DNA of 29,199 nucleotides, from contig DGOV01000059.1 in the NCBI GenBank assembly GCA_002390205.1, positions 1 through 29,199 on the forward strand, read 5' to 3'. The position numbers and the translations under genes are program-made. Numbering within the stretch: position 1 is the stretch's first letter; every line of letters begins with the position of its first letter. The DNA comes from Proteobacteria bacterium UBA4457 (GTDB taxonomy: Bacteria; Pseudomonadota; Gammaproteobacteria; Ga0077536). The notes below the pieces were generated by a model. It ran no database searches. It was not told the DNA's origin and was given only the letters and a program-made list of their open reading frames with translations. Of this stretch, positions 23,449 through 29,199 are shown in pieces.

Positions 23449-25275
23449 CTACATGCTGAGTCGGAGCCCTATATTAGCTGATATACCGGGCGTTCCGTAG
23501 CCGAAGACTTGCTGGTATTCCTCGTCAAAAATATTTTCTATTCTGCCATACAGTTCTAGTTTACCTGACAGCTTATAGGAGCCGTTTATGTCTAGCCGGG
23601 TCCAAGACTTAACATTGCCATAACTGTTTTTTTCTAGTCCATTATGGCGCATAGTAATTGCTGCAGATAGCAATTCAGACGGCGCAAAAAGTAACCTTGC
23701 ACTGCCAGAATTTTTCGGCACACTCAGTTGTCTATTTCCATTACCTTTTTTAGCATCGATGTAAGAGTAGTCAACCTCAAAATCAAGCGTATCGCTTAGA
23801 CGATATTCTCCAGTAACTTCGACGCCTTTTGATTTCACTTTGTTAACGTTTTCATACCAACCGTCAATGTAGTCTATTTGATTTTTTGTGTTTTGATGAA
23901 AATAGGTGACTCCTATTATGCCTCTTGATTTTAGGAAAGCCCACTCTAGCCCAGCATCAAATGACTTTGAGGTTTCAGGGTTGAGATCTGAGTTGCCAGA
24001 TACTTGACTTGAATAAGGAAAGAAATAGCTCAGCTGAAAAATCGTAGGCGCTTTGAATCCTTCGGCCCAGCTGCCATGAATTTTCCAGTCATCATGAGGT
24101 CGGTATGCAGCCGAAAATCTGGAGGTGGTTTCCGAACCGAACACACTATGGTCATCCACCCTAACTGCCGCAGAAATAGTTGCGTCCTTCATAGGCTTAA
24201 TTTCGTAAAGAATAAAAAGAGAATCTATACTATTTTCGTCGCTGCCTGAGGTTGTTTTTTCGTGTTCCGCTCCAAATGCGATTCTGTTAGTTTCATTTGC
24301 ATTTAGAGTTCCTTGGTAGCGAAAAAGTAATCGGTCACCGAAGTAATCGTAGGTCTTGGAACCTGAATCGAAGTAATTTCTTTCCGTTTCCGAGTACCCA
24401 GTCAGAAAAATATTCTCCAATCGCCCTTTGAAAAGAGGTAGGGACAAGGTAATGTGGCCGGATAGCTCTTCCGTTTCTGATGTCACATCATCATCAGAGA
24501 CTCCAGTCTGAGCTCCCCAACCGTCATATTCGAGCATTGAGTCGTTATACAAAATAGCGCTTGTGATCTTAGCGGACGCGGGCAAGTAGATTAGCCCATT
24601 GCCAGAAAATGTTTTAGAGTCGAAACCATCCCGTTCGGAGTTTCCGTCACTGCTTTCAGCTTTAGATATGCCATTGGTGGTCAGACCGCTGAACGCTGCA
24701 CGGAATGCGCCCAAGTCATTAGAGACACTTATTTCAGAGCCGCCTTTATAAGTTGAGTAAGAACCAACCTCGGCATAGGCTTTTATAGCTTTTGGAGAGG
24801 TGGCTACTTTAGTAGTAATACTTACCACCCCTCCGATAGCATCGGATCCCCATAAGGTCGATTGATTGCCTTTGAGCACTTCGATTTTCGCAATATTGGA
24901 CGTATCAATTCGCGCAAAATCAAAGCCGCCTCCGGGAGAGGATGGATCGTTTACAGGCACACCATCAATAAGTACGAGAGTTTGCTCGCTCAGTGCGCCT
25001 CTAATTCGAACTGAGCCTACCCCGCCAAAGCTTCCGTTTTGATTCACAGTCACGCCTGCGAACTCTTGCACAACATCTAAAGCGTTGCGGTATCCTTTTT
25101 GTTTTATCTGTTCGGCTGTAATGGTTGATACTGAAGAGCCGACTTCTGAAAGAGCAGTTGGTAGACGTGTTCCTGAAAATATAAAGACATCGTCGGGGGC
25201 TGCGTTCGCGAAGCCGCACGGCAGCAACCCAATGATTGTTAGACAGGCAAATAGAATGTTTTTACGAATAGACAT
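23449..25275 (-). CDS. btuB: TonB-dependent vitamin B12 outer membrane receptor BtuB
   Basis: This 608-residue protein has a signal peptide (about 1-26, ending ANA), a TonB-box-like start (DDVFIFSGTR), and a plug domain with the landmarks LIDGVPVNDP and LKGNQSTLWGSDAIGGVVSITT. A 22-strand-type barrel follows with repeated aromatic-rich strands. The size equals that of Escherichia coli BtuB (about 614). The chain ends LGLRLSM-like without the usual terminal phenylalanine (final residue Met), which is slightly odd for an outer membrane barrel. It is the first gene of the operon, directly after a cobalamin riboswitch, so expression should fall when B12 is plentiful. Confidence 0.93.
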   Translation of the reverse strand: MSIRKNILFACLTIIGLLPCGFANAAPDDVFIFSGTRLPTALSEVGSSVSTITAEQIKQKGYRNALDVVQEFAGVTVNQNGSFGGVGSVRIRGALSEQTLVLIDGVPVNDPSSPGGGFDFARIDTSNIAKIEVLKGNQSTLWGSDAIGGVVSITTKVATSPKAIKAYAEVGSYSTYKGGSEISVSNDLGAFRAAFSGLTTNGISKAESSDGNSERDGFDSKTFSGNGLIYLPASAKITSAILYNDSMLEYDGWGAQTGVSDDDVTSETEELSGHITLSLPLFKGRLENIFLTGYSETERNYFDSGSKTYDYFGDRLLFRYQGTLNANETNRIAFGAEHEKTTSGSDENSIDSLFILYEIKPMKDATISAAVRVDDHSVFGSETTSRFSAAYRPHDDWKIHGSWAEGFKAPTIFQLSYFFPYSSQVSGNSDLNPETSKSFDAGLEWAFLKSRGIIGVTYFHQNTKNQIDYIDGWYENVNKVKSKGVEVTGEYRLSDTLDFEVDYSYIDAKKGNGNRQLSVPKNSGSARLLFAPSELLSAAITMRHNGLEKNSYGNVKSWTRLDINGSYKLSGKLELYGRIENIFDEEYQQVFGYGTPGISANIGLRLSM

Positions 25276-25393
25276 AAACCTTTTCCTTCAAAGCGTTTTT
25301 ATACGCTAAAAAATGCGACATTTTTGGTTAAGATGCCTCCCATCAAAGAACTGAGAGAACTTCCAGTTTTGTCGTTACAAAGGTTTTCCTTTC
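25276..25393 (-). promoter_or_regulatory. Expression platform of the riboswitch with a possible start-site sequestering helix
   Basis: In the transcript, AAACCUUU (plus-strand bases 25386-25379) is complementary over eight bases to AAAGGUUU (25283-25276), which lies directly against the btuB AUG and covers part of the ribosome site GAAGGAAAAGG. AAACCUUU can also pair with the AAAGG just upstream of it (25392-25388), a mutually exclusive local hairpin. A switch at the level of translation is therefore plausible. A short stem AGCGT/ACGCT lies just before the ribosome site. The model is inferred from complementarity only. Confidence 0.45.
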
Positions 25394-25427
25394 CTAATAG
25401 CTATTCCCGGCTTTGGAAGAACGACGC

Positions 25428-25585
25428 GAAGGCAGGTCTACTGACTCACAGGTCATCGCGTTAGCATCGCCTTCCCAGAAAGGATCCAGTGGCAAATGAT
25501 GATACGCTCGCTGCCTACAGTTGCGGGCACAGTGTCAGATTCTGGCTGACTTCCCTCTTAGCAACATTTACATGCTGCACCTTCT
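25428..25585 (-). ncRNA. Cobalamin riboswitch aptamer ahead of btuB
   Basis: The minus strand carries the conserved order of the AdoCbl-type cobalamin riboswitch. GAGGGAAG is followed by the CCCGCAACTGTA segment, then the B12 box GCCACTG (25493-25487), then CTGGGAAGGCG, and finally GAGTCAGTAGACCTGCC near 25447-25431. The 5' GGTGC can pair with the 3' side to close the aptamer. It begins where the predicted promoter would start transcription. It should bind a cobalamin and reduce btuB expression. The boundaries are approximate. Confidence 0.93.
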
Positions 25586-25591
25586 GAGCGC

Positions 25592-25620
25592 ATTTAACTT
25601 GGTCGTGTTTAGTGTGTCAA
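25592..25620 (-). promoter_or_regulatory. Predicted sigma70 promoter of the btu operon
   Basis: On the minus strand a perfect TTGACA (25620-25615) and TTAAAT (25597-25592, four of six) are separated by exactly 17 bases. Transcription would start near 25585, at the 5' edge of the riboswitch aptamer. The agreement of the two predictions supports both. Confidence 0.75.
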
Positions 25621-25784
25621 CACAAAATTAAATTTTTTCTTGAAGTATGATCCCATTTATTTTTAAACAGTAAATTGGAAGCTGTTGCTTTTAAAAGAAA
25701 ATCGACTAAATTGTAAGTACCTACTTTCAAAAAAAGACAATTAATAATTGACCATATTGGTGCGTAAGACTACTTCCTGCAAGC
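25621..25784. other. AT-rich non-coding stretch between the btu promoter and the reductase gene
   Basis: No gene is seen. The stretch is very AT-rich, which may assist the btu promoter as an upstream element. CAATTAATAATTG at 25738-25750 is a perfect palindrome around a central A and could be an operator or a weak terminator for a minus-strand gene. The oxidoreductase gene at 25785 ends here, but no clear T-run hairpin follows it. Confidence 0.4.
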
Positions 25785-26831
25785 CTAATAGCGAGTAGGA
25801 TCCTCAGATACGGAAACCAGTTGCTTGCCAAAATTTTCTCCACGTAACAGTTCGATAAAAGCCTGAGGGGCCTTTTCTAGGCCAATGGTGATGGACTCTT
25901 TATAAATAATCTCACTTTCTTGAATAAGAGGGGTGATATTGCTTATGAATTCTGGAAATTGGTCGTAATGGTCAGTAATTATGAAGCCGCGCACGTTTAT
26001 TCTGTTGACTAATAAAGTTCGCCAGACTTTTGGGAAGTTACTTAAGGCCTCGGCAGGCTCTTTACGGAGGGCTCCATTATTGTAAAGTGAAATCATCCCA
26101 CATAATGGGATCCGGCCATGAACGTTGATAAGCGGCAGCACAGCGTCGAAAGTTTTACCTCCAGTATTTTCGAAATAGATGTCAACGCCATTTGGGCACT
26201 CGGCACTAATTTTAGAGCTTAAAGCTTGCGCATCTGCGGCAGAGCGATGATCAATGCAGGCATCAAATCCAAGCACTTCGACAGCGTAGTCACATTTTCT
26301 TTTTCCGCCAGCAACACCTACTGTGCGCAACCCTTGTATCTTAGCCAACTGACCAACAAGCGACCCCACCGCGCCTGTCGCTGCCCCAACAACAATAGTT
26401 TCTCCTTTTTGCGGCATTCCATGCAGATTCAGACCTATATAGGCTGTAAACCCTGGCATACCAAGTACACCAATCGCTGTAGACAGCGGTGCAATATCAG
26501 CATCTAATTTACGCACGCCCGTCCCATCACTAAGTGCATGACTTCTCCAACCGAATCGATTTTCGACAAAATCACCGACAGCAAATAAAGGGTTATTCGA
26601 AGCAATCACTTCTCCTACGCCGCCTCCCTCCATTGGCATCCCAATCGCAACCGCAGCAGCATAGGATTTACCTTCATCCATTCGTCCGCGCATATAGGGG
26701 TCGAGAGATAACCAGACAGTCCTAATCAATAGTTGTCCCGGTCCTGGCGTGGGCATCGATACCGTCTCAAATCTAAAGTCACTGAGCTTCGGTTCTCCGA
26801 TTGGTCGGGCGGCCAGGACAATCTGCTGCAT
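25785..26831 (-). CDS. NADP-dependent medium-chain oxidoreductase (CurA / prostaglandin reductase-like)
   Basis: This 348-residue protein belongs to the zinc-free medium-chain reductases of the leukotriene B4 dehydrogenase / curcumin reductase group. Visible landmarks are SLDPYMRGRM (42-51) and the NADPH-binding VGAATGAVGSLVGQ (148-161). The catalytic zinc ligands of alcohol dehydrogenases are absent. Members reduce the double bond of alpha,beta-unsaturated ketones or aldehydes, including lipid peroxidation products. The natural substrate here is unknown. It is divergent from a membrane desaturase across 147 bases, which could hint at lipid-related chemistry but does not prove it. Confidence 0.88.
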   Translation of the reverse strand: MQQIVLAARPIGEPKLSDFRFETVSMPTPGPGQLLIRTVWLSLDPYMRGRMDEGKSYAAAVAIGMPMEGGGVGEVIASNNPLFAVGDFVENRFGWRSHALSDGTGVRKLDADIAPLSTAIGVLGMPGFTAYIGLNLHGMPQKGETIVVGAATGAVGSLVGQLAKIQGLRTVGVAGGKRKCDYAVEVLGFDACIDHRSAADAQALSSKISAECPNGVDIYFENTGGKTFDAVLPLINVHGRIPLCGMISLYNNGALRKEPAEALSNFPKVWRTLLVNRINVRGFIITDHYDQFPEFISNITPLIQESEIIYKESITIGLEKAPQAFIELLRGENFGKQLVSVSEDPTRY

Positions 26832-26978
26832 ACTTTTTGGAATAATTATTTTAATGTGCTCCTATTTTTTATTAGGTATAACATAGCTTATATTAGTGGT
26901 TTATTTGCTTTTTTAGATTCGTATTTGTAGTCTTTTACATATTGGGAAGTTGTAAAGTTCTAATTTAGGGGAGTCGCG

Positions 26979-27845
26979 ATGAAATCAAAAGCAGTTTTGA
27001 CCAAAGATGAGTACTTTCGGGAGTTATCCGATACTCCTAAGATATCGTGGCCCGCTATCGGGTTGTTTGTGCTTGGATATGGGGTATTCTTCTTCTCCAC
27101 CATTGCCGCGTTAGACGGCAGGCTACCGATGTGGGTTGCTTGTTTGATCAACGGGTTTTCATTGTATGTGCTTTTTTCACCGATGCACGAGTCATTACAT
27201 GGCACCGTCTCTACCAGTCATTTCGTGAACGAGATAGTTGGCCGCGTGGCGCTCGCCTTCCAGATTCCTGCGGCTCCTTTAGAAGTAGCCCGATGGGTGC
27301 ACCTTAAACATCACGCGAATACTACCTCAGAGAATGATCCAGATAACTTCATGCACCATGGAGCTTGGTGGATCTTACCCTTAAGGTGGGCTAACTTTGA
27401 CGTATTTTATTTAATAAAATTTTTTAAGGATGATACGACCGCGACTAAGCGAATTAGGCCGGCGGTATACTTTTATGTTGGCGTTTTCCTGGCAGTCGTA
27501 GTGGGTTTTGTTGCGAGCGGCTTAGCTCTTGAACTGCTGGTCTTATGGTTTCTGCCATCTCGCATAGGCTTGGCGATGATAGGCTTTGTTTTTGTTTTTT
27601 TGCCACATTTTCCGGCGGACATTGCGGCAAGGCAAGATAAGTACCAGGCTACTACAACTAGACTTGGATGGGAGTGGGTACTGACTCCGTTAATGGTTTA
27701 TCAGAACTATCATTTGATCCACCATCTTTATCCTAATGTCCCATTTTATAATTATATAAAGATTTGGCATCTTCGGTATGAAGAAATAAGTAAACATAAT
27801 CCTGCGATCCAAAAGAATTTCAGTTTACGTCCAACTGGTCGATAG
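26979..27845 (+). CDS. Membrane fatty acid desaturase / hydroxylase family protein
   Basis: This 288-residue integral membrane protein has the three histidine boxes of the diiron desaturase family: HESLH (70-74), HLKHH (108-112) and HLIHH (245-249). Four or more hydrophobic helices surround them (about 24-43, 51-68, 155-175 and 180-205), placing the boxes on the cytoplasmic side. The family inserts double bonds or hydroxyl groups in acyl chains or carotenoids. The short length and the NYHLIHHLYPNVPFY segment are also seen in carotenoid hydroxylase-like members. Substrate cannot be told. A GGGG site lies before the ATG. A VOC protein gene follows after 64 bases. Confidence 0.85.
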   Translation: MKSKAVLTKDEYFRELSDTPKISWPAIGLFVLGYGVFFFSTIAALDGRLPMWVACLINGFSLYVLFSPMHESLHGTVSTSHFVNEIVGRVALAFQIPAAPLEVARWVHLKHHANTTSENDPDNFMHHGAWWILPLRWANFDVFYLIKFFKDDTTATKRIRPAVYFYVGVFLAVVVGFVASGLALELLVLWFLPSRIGLAMIGFVFVFLPHFPADIAARQDKYQATTTRLGWEWVLTPLMVYQNYHLIHHLYPNVPFYNYIKIWHLRYEEISKHNPAIQKNFSLRPTGR

Positions 27846-27909
27846 TTATCTTCTTTGCTTTCTGGAAGGGCGTCTTTAGATGATCTAGGTCAAGGGAGGA
27901 GGGAGGTAC

Positions 27910-28359
27910 GTGATTCAGATCAATGGAGTCGCACATACAAATATCTCGGTCAGCAACTGGTCGTCCTGTCGGGATTTTTATAATCAACTGTTACCGTTCT
28001 TCGGAATGGAGCGAGTGTTTGATGGTGATAATCTAGTTTATCATGTCGGAGGACGCACAGCGTTTGCTATCCAGCCCTGTGCGCCCGAATTCGAGAATGA
28101 CCGCTTTGTTCAAGGCGGCGTTGGCTTGCATCACCACTGTTTCAGAGCCCGCAGTCGAGAAGATGTTGATAAAGCTCATCAGCACTTAATAGGGATCGGC
28201 GCTAAGATTGTGCACTTCCCTGAAGAAGGAGACTGGGCGCCGGGTTATTACTCAGTATTATTCGAAGATCCCATTGGAATCCGTTTAGAAGTCAATTATG
28301 TTCCCGGTAATGGCGTACTTGCCGAGAGCGCAGGCTTTAATCCCTCTGGCGATTTTTAG
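27910..28359 (+). CDS. VOC (glyoxalase/bleomycin resistance) family protein
   Basis: This 149-residue protein is one complete vicinal-oxygen-chelate domain pair (two beta-alpha-beta-beta-beta modules). Candidate metal ligands are His9 (GVAHTNISV), one of the histidines at 74-76 and Glu127 (IRLEVNY). The family includes lyases, epimerases, thiol transferases and dioxygenases, so the reaction cannot be assigned. The start is GTG at 27910, preceded by a very strong GGAGGAGGGAGG site. It probably shares a transcript with the desaturase gene. It is convergent with the glutathione transferase gene. Confidence 0.85.
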   Translation: MIQINGVAHTNISVSNWSSCRDFYNQLLPFFGMERVFDGDNLVYHVGGRTAFAIQPCAPEFENDRFVQGGVGLHHHCFRARSREDVDKAHQHLIGIGAKIVHFPEEGDWAPGYYSVLFEDPIGIRLEVNYVPGNGVLAESAGFNPSGDF

Positions 28360-28464
28360 TTGCGGACTATCCGAATAGGCCAATAGGCTGATGCTACTGG
28401 GAAATATCAATCAATAGCTATCATAGACAGACGAAAAACTTCACCTAGGAAAATAGCCTGTTAG

Positions 28465-29124
28465 CTAGTTCGTAGTCATTGATGCACCCATAGCTTTTTG
28501 TTTGTCCGATCTGCCGGCAGGTGGCGGCACTTCAATGCCTGCGATAACAGCAGGTCGTTTGGCTATAACATTAATCCAGCGCTGCAGATGCTCTAGACCA
28601 TCAACTGGAATCCTAGCCCAACGGTGCGTTTTAACCCATGCCCAATTTGCGATATCCGCGATACTATATTCCCCCGCCAGATACTCGACGTCGGCTAAAC
28701 GCTTATTCAGGACTTCATATAGTCGCCGCGTTTCGTTCTTATAGCGTTTTCGCGCCGCCGGCACGTCCTCACTGAAGTATCGTTCGAAGGAAACAGCTTG
28801 CCCTTGCATGGGGCCGATACCACTCATTTGAAACATTAGCCATTGCATCGCTGCCCAGTATCCTTGGGGATCCTTAGGCATGAGTGCTCCAGCTTTTTCT
28901 GCGAGGTACAGCATTAGAGCGCCTGATTCAAATATAGTAGTATTGGTCTCTGTATCTACTATTACCGGAATACGGCCATTGGGATTAAGGGCAAGGAACA
29001 TCGGCGTATGTTGTTCTTTTTTAATGAAATCGATAACATTTAGTTCGTACGGTATTTCGAGCTCCGCCAACGTGATAGTCGCTTTCCAGCCATTTGGGGT
29101 TGGCGAGGTATAGAGTTTTATCAA
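28465..29124 (-). CDS. Glutathione S-transferase (nu-class / Ure2p-like)
   Basis: This 219-residue protein has an N-terminal thioredoxin-like domain with SPTPNGWKATITL (7-19), the TPNG motif typical of the Ure2p-like / nu-class transferases (YghU, YfcG). The cis-proline is Pro53 in GRIPVIVD and the glutathione-binding pair is Glu66-Ser67 in FESGAL. An alpha-helical C-terminal domain follows. Nu-class members often act as disulfide-bond oxidoreductases and not as classic transferases. It lies next to ssrA with its own start close to the ssrA terminator, so read-through is unlikely. Confidence 0.9.
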   Translation of the reverse strand: MIKLYTSPTPNGWKATITLAELEIPYELNVIDFIKKEQHTPMFLALNPNGRIPVIVDTETNTTIFESGALMLYLAEKAGALMPKDPQGYWAAMQWLMFQMSGIGPMQGQAVSFERYFSEDVPAARKRYKNETRRLYEVLNKRLADVEYLAGEYSIADIANWAWVKTHRWARIPVDGLEHLQRWINVIAKRPAVIAGIEVPPPAGRSDKQKAMGASMTTN

Positions 29125-29141
29125 GACATGCTCCTACGCAG

Positions 29142-29172
29142 AAACCCCTAACTGTTAATAAGTTAGGGGTTG
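29142..29172 (-). terminator. Terminator after ssrA
   Basis: AACCCCTAACT (29143-29153) and AGTTAGGGGTT (29161-29171) form a perfect 11-base-pair stem with a seven-base loop. On the minus strand it lies six bases after the CCA end of the predicted tmRNA and is followed by only a short T-run. It is best read as the ssrA terminator. Confidence 0.75.
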
Positions 29173-29176
29173 GTGT

Positions 29177-29199
29177 TGGTGGAGGTGGCGGGAGTCGAA
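29177..29199 (-). ncRNA. ssrA: tmRNA, 3' end (partial)
   Basis: On the minus strand the last 23 bases read TTCGACT, CCCGC, CACCTCC, A and CCA. This is the T-loop, the 3' side of the T-stem, the 3' side of the acceptor stem, the discriminator base and an encoded CCA. The series matches the end of gammaproteobacterial ssrA (TTCAACT CCCGC CAGCTCC A CCA in Escherichia coli). A tRNA with the same end cannot be fully ruled out because the rest lies outside the window. Confidence 0.8.

Noticed and set aside
20860..25275. Haem or siderophore uptake operon
   Set aside because: FecCD-type components would fit, but the cobalamin riboswitch directly ahead of the receptor gene makes B12 the better explanation.
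29177..29199. Ordinary tRNA 3' end
   Set aside because: The T-arm and acceptor series match the known ssrA end better; however, the gene is cut by the window, so this is not fully excluded.

Overview
The window reads as chromosomal DNA of a gammaproteobacterium with moderately low GC (about 45% by eye). The 3' end of the 23S gene and the 5S gene look Pseudomonas-like. The proteins also fit: a 2-oxoglutarate dehydrogenase operon sucA-sucB-lpd, a 326-residue malate dehydrogenase, RppH, a class III polyhydroxyalkanoate (PHA) synthase and a B12 uptake operon. A marine heterotroph is a reasonable guess, but this is inference. I saw no insertion sequence, integrase, phage gene or CRISPR array.

Layout. 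Bases 1-330 hold the tail of an rRNA operon (23S end, 5S, terminator). Bases 474-3246 hold alanine dehydrogenase followed by a short biotin carrier protein and a biotin carboxylase, with no carboxyltransferase nearby. Bases 3371-5707 hold an unrecognised secreted basic protein (+), then a MAPEG membrane protein and a HAL2-like bisphosphate nucleotidase (both -). Bases 5879-12307 are a carbon-storage and gluconeogenesis block: acetyl-CoA synthetase, phaE and phaC in one run, GTP-type PEP carboxykinase, and convergent phaR. Bases 12516-19813 are TCA-cycle genes: sucA-sucB-lpd on the minus strand with a near-consensus promoter, divergent from mdh-rppH. Bases 20139-20816 encode an SDR-fold protein carrying both published halohydrin dehalogenase fingerprints. 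Bases 20860-25620 are a vitamin B12 uptake operon (btuB, btuF, btuC, btuD) with a sigma70-like promoter and a cobalamin riboswitch. Bases 25785-29124 hold a medium-chain reductase, a membrane desaturase/hydroxylase, a VOC protein and a Ure2p-type glutathione transferase. The window ends in the 3' end of ssrA (tmRNA) on the minus strand with its terminator.

How the genes work together. Acetate activated by Acs can feed PHA synthesis (PhaEC, controlled by PhaR) or the TCA cycle (SucAB-Lpd, Mdh), and oxaloacetate can leave through PckG to gluconeogenesis. Alanine dehydrogenase adds pyruvate. The most interesting point is the predicted halohydrin dehalogenase; next are the B12 riboswitch with a possible start-site-sequestering arm, and the biotin carboxylase/carrier pair without a carboxyltransferase.
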